Shown piece by piece: positions 8,124 to 16,695 of a stretch of 50,535 bases of DNA. Under the pieces are notes generated by a model, which saw only the letters and a program-made list of their open reading frames with translations, searched no databases and had not been told where the DNA came from. Location: contig UREY01000015.1 in assembly GCA_900546915.1 (NCBI GenBank), forward strand, positions 1 through 50,535, in the 5' to 3' direction. The DNA comes from an uncultured Eubacteriales bacterium. GTDB taxonomy: Bacteria > Bacillota > Clostridia > Oscillospirales > Oscillospiraceae. Every line of letters starts with the position of its first letter. Position 1 is the first letter of the stretch. The position numbers and the translations under genes were made by a program.

Positions 8124-9333
8124 CGGAGAAGTCCTCCAATTCCCGGAAGGCGGCGGCAATCCGCTCTTGGAGCGGTTCCGCCAGGGCCTCCCGGCAGATT
8201 TGCGGTCCCAGGCGGGTCATGCGGCTCCGGCAGCCGAAATAGACGCCGCCCAGTGGAACCGCGCCGAAGTGCTCCCGGCCCCGCAGCAGCTGCAAAATGG
8301 AAACGGCGGCGGAGGAGAGGCCCGGAGCCAGATAGGGCTTGAAGCCCAGGGCCCGCACCCGCAGGTTCATGTCCCGGGTGGCGGCGGTGAGGGCGGCGGA
8401 GGCGGCTGAGTCATAGCCTGCGTCCGGGGCGTTGGCGGCGACCAGCCCGGCTCCGTGGGGGCCGTAAACGCGAATGTCCTCCGGCGGCAGTCCCATCTCC
8501 CGGGCGCAGAAGCGGGCCCGAGCGGCCATGACCCCCAGGCCGAAGCCCTGGATTTGCTCCGGCGCCAGGCCCAGAAAGTCCAGGCGGCCGGTCTCGTCCC
8601 GGTTGCTGTCCAGGAAGACCGCCCGGCACAGGTGGTCCACCGGGTCGGAGATCTGGCAGAACAGCCCCCGGAATTTTGCCTGCCGGGCCAGGCGCGCGTA
8701 CTGGCGGAGCATGGCCCGGTTGGCCTGAAACTGCTGCATCCGCACGTCGCCCCCGGCGCCCAGGGGCGGTACGCCCCGGGAGGCGGTAAACAGAAAGAGG
8801 TCGCAGCAAAACAGCTCCTCCCGGGGGCACAGGCGCACCCGGGGCGTGGGCCCCTCCTCGGGGGAGAGAATCTGATTCATCTCCAGCTCGTACCGGCGGC
8901 AGGCGGCCTCGTTGGGGTCAAAAATGCGAATTTCGTCGATTTCTCTCCCCAGCAGGACGAGCCCCGTGAGAACGGCGCCGCCCACGTCTCCCAGGCCGAC
9001 CAAGGTCACCCGCAGGCCGGTTTTCGGCGCCTGTTGGAAGGACTCCAGCAGCTCCCAGCATCGGGGATAGGCGGGATTCAGAACTGCCGCGCCGTGCCGG
9101 GCTACGAAATCCGAAAGAGGACCGGCAGGCGCATCCGGCGGGGGGACCAGGGCCAGGGGACATTCCTGGCCCACTTCGGCCAGGGACTCCACGGGATACA
9201 GGCAGCGGCCGGTACCGGGGGCGGCGGGGCGCAGAAGGAGCAGGGGAGCAAAGGGGGCGGAAACCGGAACGGCCTCCGCCGGAAATCCGGACTCCCCGGC
9301 CAGGCAGTAGGAACGGTATTGTTTATAGACCAT
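8116..9333 (-). CDS. Lactate/malate dehydrogenase-superfamily protein
   Basis: A 405-aa protein with a roughly 105-residue N-terminal extension before a Rossmann domain (VGLGDVGGAV at 112-121, acidic FDP at 138-140). SDPVDH (229-234) corresponds to the NPVD motif and GPHG (291-294) to the catalytic-His loop of the LDH/MDH superfamily. The family's usual length is about 310, so this is an extended, divergent member, and its substrate cannot be stated. It overlaps the giant gene upstream by 11 bases and the flavoprotein gene downstream by 8, which suggests the three products act together. Confidence 0.75.
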   Translation of the reverse strand: MVYKQYRSYCLAGESGFPAEAVPVSAPFAPLLLLRPAAPGTGRCLYPVESLAEVGQECPLALVPPPDAPAGPLSDFVARHGAAVLNPAYPRCWELLESFQQAPKTGLRVTLVGLGDVGGAVLTGLVLLGREIDEIRIFDPNEAACRRYELEMNQILSPEEGPTPRVRLCPREELFCCDLFLFTASRGVPPLGAGGDVRMQQFQANRAMLRQYARLARQAKFRGLFCQISDPVDHLCRAVFLDSNRDETGRLDFLGLAPEQIQGFGLGVMAARARFCAREMGLPPEDIRVYGPHGAGLVAANAPDAGYDSAASAALTAATRDMNLRVRALGFKPYLAPGLSSAAVSILQLLRGREHFGAVPLGGVYFGCRSRMTRLGPQICREALAEPLQERIAAAFRELEDFSDA

Positions 9334-12300
9334 GGATGACCTCCGTCCTGGAAATTCGCTGCAGCTGGGTCAGATCGTCGGCCACATAGCTGGAAGCGGG
9401 AACCGACAGGTCGTAGCGCAGGTGCCGTCCACGGTCCGGCAGCCGGGGCCGGTACAGGGCCTCCGCCAGCCGCTCCAGAGTCAGGGCAGTGGTAAAGATC
9501 TCCAGATGCCGCCGCTCCAGAGCGGAGAGAATGTCCCGGGCGTTTTCCAGGACGGCTTTGGACAGGCGGATTCTCGTCTGGTTGTCCGAACCGGGGACAA
9601 AGGTGGGATTGACGTAGGGCAAAATCATGTTGATGGACGGCCGCTTCCAGCTGAAATCCCCCGGCCGGTCGATGCTGTCCCCGCCCACGAAGGGGTAAAG
9701 GCTGCTCTCGGTGAGCCAGTGGTTGAGATTGGGAATGAAGTACTCGCAGTCCACGGTCTGCCCCTGGGTCAGCATCAGGTCCCGGCCTTGGCCGGACATG
9801 AGTCCCACCACAATGCTCCGGACCTCCACATGCTCTTCTTTAAAAATGTGGTCCAGGGCGTGGATCCGGTGGCCCCAGTGCAGCAGGTCGTCCACCAGAA
9901 TGACCGGGCGGCGGAAGGATTTGATGGTCCGGACCTGACCGGTCAGGGAGGAGTAGCCCGGAGCCTCCAGGATGGTGAAGCGCTCCATGTCGGCCTCGTA
10001 GACCTTATCGGCGTGCAGGGTTTTGGTGACGGTGTTGGGCACGACCTCGTCGGCCAGAATTTTGCCGTAGGGCACGCACATGTACGGGCCCAGGCGGCGT
10101 TGACCGGCGGGGACGTCCAGAACCTGGTTGTGGGCCTGGACCTTGTGCCACAGGCTTTGATTCAAGGTCTCGGCGTCGAAGGACAGCAGGAGCCTTCCGG
10201 GAAACAGGGCCGAGAGGGCGGAGCGGAGCTTGGGCCGGGTCTTTTCCACGGCCTGCCGGATGGCGTCGTCGCTGCGCAGGGGCTCTTTCATCCAGAGAAA
10301 CACGTCCTGAATCAGCACCATCGGCGAGCGCATGTCTACGGACAGGATATCCGGCTGTCCGGGAATCGGCAGGAAGCCCAGCTGGAGCAGCTCCTGATAC
10401 AGCTGCTCCGTGCCGTTGCAGCGGCACAGGGCGTAGGTGTGGTCGGTTTTCAGGCTCCGGGCCAGGAGCTCGTTGACCAGCTGGCGGCAGGCCCCCTGGG
10501 TCTGGGGGGAGAGAGAGACCACGCTGTCGACCATCATGATGCGCCCGGAGGTGTGCCGTCGGACGTAGGCGGCGGCGTCCTGGGAACCCAGGGTTTCCAG
10601 CAGCTGGGAGCTGGTGACGGTGTGGCCGCAGACCCAGCCCAGGGGCTCCCGGGCGGAACGGGCCCGCAGGAGAATGCCCCAGCTGCCCCGGTGGCTGTCC
10701 ATGGTGGCCCGCAGCAGCGGCGGCAGGGGAGCCTGGCTCTCCCGGGCCCGCTCAAAATAGAGGTCGCCGGGCGCCAGGACGTTTTTGAACTGGGGGGAAC
10801 GCAGATACAGGCCGTTGGCGTAAATGTAGGACTGAACAATGGGATCGACCAGCATGGAGATGTCCAGATTTTTGTCCACATACTCCCGGATTTGGGTGGA
10901 GCTGATGCCCTCGCACCAGGCGGGCAGCGAGACCAGCTGCCACTTGCCCCGGAGAATTCGGGCCAGCTTTTCTCCGGCGGTCCGGTCTGCGGCCCGGCGG
11001 AAGACCACGTGGCTGTAATACCGGGCCGAGCCGGGGGCCTCCGACTGATAGGCCGAGGCGCCGAAGATCACGTCGCTGCCTGCAGCCAGGTACAGCTCCC
11101 GGCCCGGGAATTTTTCCGCCAGGGCGGCCAAATCCTCGGGGCTGGCAATGTTGATGGGCATGTTGTCCGGAAACAGATAGACGTCCCACAGGTCCGCCAC
11201 GGAGATGGCGGCAATTTTCCGGCGCAGCAGCTTGGGGATGGTCCGCTTGCTCCAGGAGAACTCGTCGATGGCCAGATAGACCTCCAGGCCCATGTCGTGA
11301 ATGGCCCGGACGATTTCCTTGTGCCCGGCGGAGAAGGGATCGAAGGTCCCGGGGAAAAAGGCCACGGGCCGTGGCTCCGGGAAGCGGAGCGCCGTTCCGC
11401 TCACCTCGCAGGAGACGATCAGACGGTACAGGTGATTCAGCATGGCGGCGTGGTTATAGAAGGTGAGCGGGTCCCTGGCCGGCTCATGCAGCAGGCACAG
11501 CAGCTTCTTGCCGGTGCGGACCAGGCAATCCCGGCGGATTTCCTGGGAGATGGCGGGATTTCCAAACACGCTCCGGCACAGGACGGACAGGGCGGTTTGA
11601 TGGATCAGGGCGTCGTAATGGGCGATGCCCGTAAGCAAAAGACCCAGCACCCGGCTGGACACGGAGGTCCGCTGGTAGCCCTGAGGCTCGGTCAGCATGG
11701 CGCCCAGGGTGTGCAGCGCGGCGCTGGCCGCCCGGAGAGAGCCCTGGTGAATCAGATCGTCCAGGTAGTCCAGCCCTTCCAAAAGCTCCTTGTCCGGCAT
11801 TTGGCAGATGAGGCGGCCTAAGAAGGGCGGAATGTAGTAGGAAATCTGCTCCTGCCCCGTCTCCAGCTCCCGGGTCAGGTCCACCACAATCTCATTGCGC
11901 TGGTCCACGGTCAGGTAGGGGACCAGCTGCAGCAGGGCCGCGCCGGCGTGCTCCCGCACCGGCAGGTGCTCGCTGACGGACAGCAGATTGGAAAAGTGCA
12001 TGGCGGTGTGAAAGGCCTCGCTGGGGTTGGCCTGGACCAGGTTCTGGAGGATGTCGATGTGGACCAGCTTCACCGACCAGTGCACCGCGTTTTTCAAATT
12101 GCTCAGGAACAGCTCGCTGGTGTCGGCCTGGGGCAGGGGAGCGTCGTGGCCGCAATACCGGTTTAATAAGACCGCCCGCTGATAGCAGACGGCGAAGGAC
12201 TCCCCGGGGTCCAATCCGGTCAAAACCGGCTCCAGAACGGAGGCCGTATGGGGCTTTTGCTCCAGGATATGCCGGAAGCAGCGGAGAATGGTGAGGCGGA

Positions 12301-14047
12301 GGGGGACATCCGGGTCCGCCAGCAGGCGGCAGAGGGTGCTCAGAACGCCGTCCAGACCGGCCGGTTCCATGGCGGACGTGGGGACATAGGTCAGGGCGCT
12401 CACCAGGGCCTCCCGTTCCTCCTCCACGGCCTCCGACAGGCGGCGCAGCAGCGGCCGGGCCATGACCTGGGCGTCATAGTCCGAGCAGGCCGAGAACAGA
12501 CTGTCGGTAATTACCTTTAAGCTGTCGGCGATGCGCTGGGCGTGCTTGGGCGAGATTTTCCGGTCGGGGTGCAGGCACAGCTGAATCTGCTCGTCCCAGA
12601 GCCGCTCGGCCTCGGCAAAATAGCCCATTAAGGTGGGGGCGTAAGCGGTGGCGGGCGCGTCGGCGGGGAGCTCCTTCCGGTACGACGGGCCGCTGTTGGC
12701 CAGGATACGGCCCATGATCCGGGCGGCGCGCCGGCGAACGTCTCCCTCCCGGTGCATGAGCAGCTCGTATAAAAAGTTCAGAGTCATCCGCTTGCTGTGC
12801 CGGGGCATATAGCTGTTGTACTCCTCAAACAGCCGCAGGTAGGTGCGGATGCGCTGGAGGTTTTTCTCGCTTTTTGCCTGCTCCAGCAGCTGCTGGAAGG
12901 ACGCGTCGGTGCTGAAGGTGTCCATAAGGCGCAGGCTGTTGTCGAAGGTGAGATGGCGCAGGCCGGTGATGGCCTCAGGTCCGGTGCACAGGGCCGGGGC
13001 CTGAACATGGGCGGGCTGAGGCGCTGAAACCGACAGATCCGCCGCCACCCCCCGGGAAGCCAGAAAGCTCTCAAAATCCCGGAGCTTGGCGTATACGGTG
13101 GCGTACCGCCGGAGCTTCTCCGGGGTCATGTCCGACAGCTTGGAGAGGATGATGGAATAGGAGTCCTCCAAACTGTAGATTTTTGTATGCTCCCGGCCCG
13201 CCTCGTCCCGCAGGGCCCGAACGCGGAAATCGGCGTAAATCAACAGAAGGGACTCCATGGGCAGATTCTCAAATTCCAGGTCCCAGGTGGAGTGATTGGC
13301 CGCCACGTGGGCAATGTGGGGAAGCCCCCGGTCCGACAGGTACTGCCAGGTGAAGTAGTAATGTAGATAAGGCGTTCGAGGCGCATCCTTTCCCCGGCAG
13401 CCGAACTTTCCGATGTCGTGACTGAGAGCGGCTGCGCTGACCAGGGCCACGTCTACCTTGAGCCCGGCCCGGTGGGCCAGCCGGGCGGTGTGCACGGCTA
13501 CATTGTTGACGCCGATGGTATGGCTGGCCGGATCGAAGGGCATGCAGTCCCGGCCGATGCGCAGCAGCGTGGGGAACCGGTCCTGCAGGACGGCGGTGCG
13601 GAAGGCCCGGTACTCTCCGGCCAGGCGGCTGTCCGCCAGCTCCTCCGGCGTGGCCCAGTGGGGGTCCAGCAGAGGGTCGAAGGGGCAGAAGACCGCTTCC
13701 TGAGCCAGAAGCCACTCCAGGACCTGCAGGTAAAAGTCCATGGCGCCGAGGGCCTCCTCCGAGGCGGCTGGGCGGGCGGGATTCGGAAACAGACCGGCGG
13801 CCAGGGTTTCGTAGAAAAAGCGAAGCCAGCCCTCCTCCGGCTCGGGACAGAGCCGGTCCAGGACCGGCCGGCAAAGGGCCAGAAGCTTGCCGCAATGGGT
13901 GCGCTGCCCCTGAAACTGCAGGATGCCTTCTTCAAACCGGCAGCTGTGCAGCAAATGAATCAAGCCCCTCCGGTTCAGCCCCAGACGGCGGGCGAAGCAG
14001 TGGCAGAGGGAATCCACCAGCGGGGTGAGATCAAAGCTTTTCTCCAT
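9323..14047 (-). CDS. Giant multidomain protein: HD, helical repeats, nucleotidyltransferase, GNAT-like, PRTase-like
   Basis: A single uninterrupted 1574-aa frame. Visible parts in order: an N-terminal helical region (1-150); an HD-type metal-dependent phosphohydrolase (H186, H210-D211 in SHDIGK, H251); a helical-repeat stretch resembling HEAT/ARM repeats (about 380-870); a NadD/cytidylyltransferase-like domain (FPGTFDPFSAGHKE at 898-911 and ISSTQIREYV at 1048-1057; the first His of the HxGH signature is Ser); a GNAT-like segment (about 1110-1235); a phosphoribosyltransferase-like domain (about 1300-1440) with VILVDDLLHWGHR (1382-1394) resembling the PRPP loop. The ATG at 14047 has AAGGAGG upstream. 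It is about 120 bases behind the PPC gene and overlaps the dehydrogenase-like gene by 11 bases. No signal peptide or membrane segment is seen, so it is probably cytosolic. Function unknown. The chemistry suggests nucleotide or NAD-related sensing or metabolism, but that is inference. Confidence 0.85.
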   Translation of the reverse strand: MEKSFDLTPLVDSLCHCFARRLGLNRRGLIHLLHSCRFEEGILQFQGQRTHCGKLLALCRPVLDRLCPEPEEGWLRFFYETLAAGLFPNPARPAASEEALGAMDFYLQVLEWLLAQEAVFCPFDPLLDPHWATPEELADSRLAGEYRAFRTAVLQDRFPTLLRIGRDCMPFDPASHTIGVNNVAVHTARLAHRAGLKVDVALVSAAALSHDIGKFGCRGKDAPRTPYLHYYFTWQYLSDRGLPHIAHVAANHSTWDLEFENLPMESLLLIYADFRVRALRDEAGREHTKIYSLEDSYSIILSKLSDMTPEKLRRYATVYAKLRDFESFLASRGVAADLSVSAPQPAHVQAPALCTGPEAITGLRHLTFDNSLRLMDTFSTDASFQQLLEQAKSEKNLQRIRTYLRLFEEYNSYMPRHSKRMTLNFLYELLMHREGDVRRRAARIMGRILANSGPSYRKELPADAPATAYAPTLMGYFAEAERLWDEQIQLCLHPDRKISPKHAQRIADSLKVITDSLFSACSDYDAQVMARPLLRRLSEAVEEEREALVSALTYVPTSAMEPAGLDGVLSTLCRLLADPDVPLRLTILRCFRHILEQKPHTASVLEPVLTGLDPGESFAVCYQRAVLLNRYCGHDAPLPQADTSELFLSNLKNAVHWSVKLVHIDILQNLVQANPSEAFHTAMHFSNLLSVSEHLPVREHAGAALLQLVPYLTVDQRNEIVVDLTRELETGQEQISYYIPPFLGRLICQMPDKELLEGLDYLDDLIHQGSLRAASAALHTLGAMLTEPQGYQRTSVSSRVLGLLLTGIAHYDALIHQTALSVLCRSVFGNPAISQEIRRDCLVRTGKKLLCLLHEPARDPLTFYNHAAMLNHLYRLIVSCEVSGTALRFPEPRPVAFFPGTFDPFSAGHKEIVRAIHDMGLEVYLAIDEFSWSKRTIPKLLRRKIAAISVADLWDVYLFPDNMPINIASPEDLAALAEKFPGRELYLAAGSDVIFGASAYQSEAPGSARYYSHVVFRRAADRTAGEKLARILRGKWQLVSLPAWCEGISSTQIREYVDKNLDISMLVDPIVQSYIYANGLYLRSPQFKNVLAPGDLYFERARESQAPLPPLLRATMDSHRGSWGILLRARSAREPLGWVCGHTVTSSQLLETLGSQDAAAYVRRHTSGRIMMVDSVVSLSPQTQGACRQLVNELLARSLKTDHTYALCRCNGTEQLYQELLQLGFLPIPGQPDILSVDMRSPMVLIQDVFLWMKEPLRSDDAIRQAVEKTRPKLRSALSALFPGRLLLSFDAETLNQSLWHKVQAHNQVLDVPAGQRRLGPYMCVPYGKILADEVVPNTVTKTLHADKVYEADMERFTILEAPGYSSLTGQVRTIKSFRRPVILVDDLLHWGHRIHALDHIFKEEHVEVRSIVVGLMSGQGRDLMLTQGQTVDCEYFIPNLNHWLTESSLYPFVGGDSIDRPGDFSWKRPSINMILPYVNPTFVPGSDNQTRIRLSKAVLENARDILSALERRHLEIFTTALTLERLAEALYRPRLPDRGRHLRYDLSVPASSYVADDLTQLQRISRTEVIHGL

Positions 14048-14166
14048 GGAAAGCCTCCTTGGCGTGGTTCCCTCCCGGAGGAAGGCCGGGAGGGGAAAGG
14101 CAAGTGGAATCGGGTGAAATGCCCCGGCAGGAAAGCCCTGGGGCGGACCGATTGGCTCCGGTGGAA

Positions 14167-14592
14167 TCAGACGCCGAAGGCCATGAGGTTCAGGCCGGTC
14201 TCCGGGTCCGGTTTACGCTCCACCCGGCCGTCCAGGACTGTGACCACCAGCTCGCAGGTGGCGCTGATCACGGCGCGGTTCAGATGCCCGCCCCAGACCC
14301 GGCCCTCGTCGTCGCCGATGCTGATGTGGAAGTGGCCGTAGGGCCGGCCGTCCTGGGTGGTGAGAGTGCCGTGCAGGCAGATGATTTCAAAGTCTCCCTG
14401 AAATTCGTGGGACCGGTACTGCTTGGTGACCGGGGAAAAGACGCCGGCCGTCACCTGGTTCACGGCGCCCAGGCCGTTGACGGAGGCCAGGGTGATATGC
14501 TCCCGGCGGGCCAGGTCCAGCAGGCAGTCTACAATTTCTTCCCCCCGGTCCAGGCGGACAATGAGCGTATGTTCAAATTTTTGGTATTCCAT
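14167..14592 (-). CDS. PPC/DUF296 domain protein
   Basis: A 141-aa stand-alone PPC domain (plant and prokaryote conserved, DUF296). In plants this fold is joined to AT-hooks; bacterial single-domain forms are trimers of unknown role. Visible are GLGAV (residues 42-46), the metal-binding-type block GRPYGHFHISIGDDEGRVWG around 87-106 followed by GH, and TCELVVTVLDG. I choose ATG 14592, with GGAGG 7 bases upstream. It overlaps the 3' end of lysC by 20 bases, so it is translationally coupled to aspartokinase. Confidence 0.85.
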   Translation of the reverse strand: MEYQKFEHTLIVRLDRGEEIVDCLLDLARREHITLASVNGLGAVNQVTAGVFSPVTKQYRSHEFQGDFEIICLHGTLTTQDGRPYGHFHISIGDDEGRVWGGHLNRAVISATCELVVTVLDGRVERKPDPETGLNLMAFGV

Positions 14593-15916
14593 CTGAATTT
14601 CCTCCTGTGTTTTTGGAAAAAAAGCTGTCAAAAATGGCTTGCATAGCCCGGTCGTAATCGGAGTCGGCCACGCCCAGCACGATGTTCAGCTCCTTCGTGC
14701 CCTGGTCGATGAGGCGGACGTTTACACCGGCTCGCCCCACGGCGTCAAAAAGCCGGGAGGCGACCTGGGGGCGGCCGGCCATGCCCCGGCCCACCACGGC
14801 GATCATGGACAGGCCGTCCAGAATCTGCAGGCTGTCCGGATGGACGGCGGCTTCCATATCCTCCAGGAGCCGCTGCCGGTGGGCGTTTACGTACGCGGTT
14901 TGGGCCACCAGAGAGACGCTGCCGATGCCGGTGGCCAGATGCTCAAAGGGAACGCCGTTTTTCTCCAGGCAGGACAGGATTTTCCGGCAGTAGCCCACCT
15001 CGTTGTTGGACCGCTCCTTTTCCACCTGGATGGCGGAGTAGCCCCGGCGGCCCGCCAGGCCCGTGATGGCCCCGGCAGGCTCCTGGGACCGGGCTACGAT
15101 CCAGGTGCCGGGGGCGGCGGGCTCCATGGTGTTGCAGATGTGGATGGGGATACCGGCGGCCTTGACCGGGAAAATGGCGTCCTCGTGCAGCACGGTGGCT
15201 CCCAGATAGGCCAGCTCCCGCACCTCGGTATAGGTCATGGTGCCGATGGGGGGCGGAGCGGAAATCACCCGGGGGTCTGCGGCCAGGACGCCGGAGACGT
15301 CGGTCCAGTTTTCATAGACGGAAGAGGCCGTGGCCCGGGCCAAAATGGCGCCGGAGATGTCGGAGCCGCCCCGGGAGAAGGTGGCCACGGCCCCGTCGGG
15401 CATGCCGCCGTAAAAGCCGGGCATCACCGCGCCGTCCAGCCCTTCCAGCCTGGCCGATAGGGTTCTTTGGGCGGCCTCTCCGTCAAACCGGCCGTTTTCG
15501 TCAAAAAAGATGCACTGGGCCGGGTCCAGGAAGGGCAGGTCCAGAAGGGCCGCCATAATCCGGGCGCTGAAATATTCGCCCCGGCTGGCGCAGAAGGCCT
15601 GCCCGGCCCCCCGCTCCATGGCCCAGACCGTGGCGTGAAATTCCTCCTCCAGGTCCAGGCCCAGGCGAAGATCCGCCACGATATCCCGGAATCGGCTTGC
15701 CACCGGGGCGAAGGCCGCAGCCACGCTGCCGCCGGCTCGCGCCTCTTGATGGCAGCGGTAGAGCAGGTCCGTGATTTTCACGTCGTCATCCCACCGCTTG
15801 CCCGGGGCGGAGACCACCACAAACCGCCGCCGGGGGTTTTGGTCCAGAATCTCCCGGACCTGCTGAAAGTGTGCGGCATCGCACAGGGAGGTGCCGCCGA
15901 ATTTTGCTGTTATCAT
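14573..15916 (-). CDS. lysC: Aspartate kinase
   Basis: Phosphorylates L-aspartate, the first step to lysine, diaminopimelate, threonine and methionine. The KFGGTS signature is at residues 5-10, the TFSRGGSDISGA block near 190 and NWTDVSGV near 212. The C-terminal half carries two ACT-type regulatory stretches (VGRGMAG and VNVRLIDQGTKELNIVLGV), so feedback control by an amino acid is expected from the family. I place the start at ATG 15916 (MITAKFGG) with AAAGGA upstream. It is 32 bases downstream of dapB. Confidence 0.95.
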   Translation of the reverse strand: MITAKFGGTSLCDAAHFQQVREILDQNPRRRFVVVSAPGKRWDDDVKITDLLYRCHQEARAGGSVAAAFAPVASRFRDIVADLRLGLDLEEEFHATVWAMERGAGQAFCASRGEYFSARIMAALLDLPFLDPAQCIFFDENGRFDGEAAQRTLSARLEGLDGAVMPGFYGGMPDGAVATFSRGGSDISGAILARATASSVYENWTDVSGVLAADPRVISAPPPIGTMTYTEVRELAYLGATVLHEDAIFPVKAAGIPIHICNTMEPAAPGTWIVARSQEPAGAITGLAGRRGYSAIQVEKERSNNEVGYCRKILSCLEKNGVPFEHLATGIGSVSLVAQTAYVNAHRQRLLEDMEAAVHPDSLQILDGLSMIAVVGRGMAGRPQVASRLFDAVGRAGVNVRLIDQGTKELNIVLGVADSDYDRAMQAIFDSFFSKNTGGNSDGIPKI

Positions 15917-15948
15917 GCATCCATTGTCCTTTATCAGAGAAATTGGCG

Positions 15949-16695
15949 TCAATTTTGCCGGGGAGGCGATTGGACCAGGTCGTCCATGGTGTACAGGCCC
16001 GGCGCCTTGTCCTGGAGAAAGGCGGCTGCCTCCAGAGCCCCCTGGGCCAGGAGACTCCGGTCGTGGGCCTCGTGCTTCAGAGTCAGGGTCTGCGTGCCGG
16101 TGGAGATCAGGACCTCATGGATGCCCACCAGATTCCCCAGGCGTAGGCTGGAGATGCCGATTTCTCCGGGGACCCGTTTGCAGGAGCCGGACCGGCCGCA
16201 GCGGATGGGCGCTTCCGGCCGCTGGGTCCGGACGGCTTCGGCCAGCATCAGGGCCGTGCCGCTGGGGGCGTCGGCCTTCCGGTTGTGATGCGCTTCCAGA
16301 ATTTCCACATCGGCCTGGGGGAAGAAGCGGACGGCGTCTTTCACCAGGCGGCATAAAACGGCGATGCCCAGGCTCATATTGCCGGAGTAGAACAGAGGGA
16401 TCCGGTCCGCCGCCGCCAGAATATGGGCCCGTTCCGCCTCGGTGTGGCCGGTGGTGCCCACTACCAGAGGCAGGCCGTGGGCGGTGGCGTAATCCACGGC
16501 GGCAGCGGTGGCGGTGTGGAAGGAGAAGTCCAGGACGGTGCCCTCGGCCCGAACCTGGGAGAAGCCGGTGTAGATTCCCTCGCCGCCCCGGGCGTCTACC
16601 AAAGCGGCGGCCTCCGCACCGGCGTAACCGGCCTGAAGGAGCTGCCGAAGCTCCCGGCCCATGGCGCCGGCGGCGCCGTTGATCAATATTTTCAT
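15949..16695 (-). CDS. dapB: 4-hydroxy-tetrahydrodipicolinate reductase
   Basis: A 248-aa NAD(P)H-dependent reductase, the second dedicated step of the lysine/diaminopimelate route. Nucleotide motif GAAGAMGREL is at 7-16, GTTGH at 80-84 and the catalytic block EAHHNRKADAPSGT at 134-147. ATG 16695 overlaps the dapA stop in an ATGA junction. A longer upstream frame would run deep into dapA and is not real. Confidence 0.97.
   Translation of the reverse strand: MKILINGAAGAMGRELRQLLQAGYAGAEAAALVDARGGEGIYTGFSQVRAEGTVLDFSFHTATAAAVDYATAHGLPLVVGTTGHTEAERAHILAAADRIPLFYSGNMSLGIAVLCRLVKDAVRFFPQADVEILEAHHNRKADAPSGTALMLAEAVRTQRPEAPIRCGRSGSCKRVPGEIGISSLRLGNLVGIHEVLISTGTQTLTLKHEAHDRSLLAQGALEAAAFLQDKAPGLYTMDDLVQSPPRQN

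Noticed and set aside
9332..11821. An 829-codon plus-strand frame opposite the giant gene
   Set aside because: Composition (Gln/Gly/Val/His-rich) is typical of an antisense shadow; the minus-strand frame has clear motifs.
14081..14105. CCCTCCCGG..CCGGGAGGG inverted repeat before the giant gene, considered as a terminator
   Set aside because: No T run on the minus strand and it lies just upstream of the ribosome site; at most a weak mRNA hairpin.
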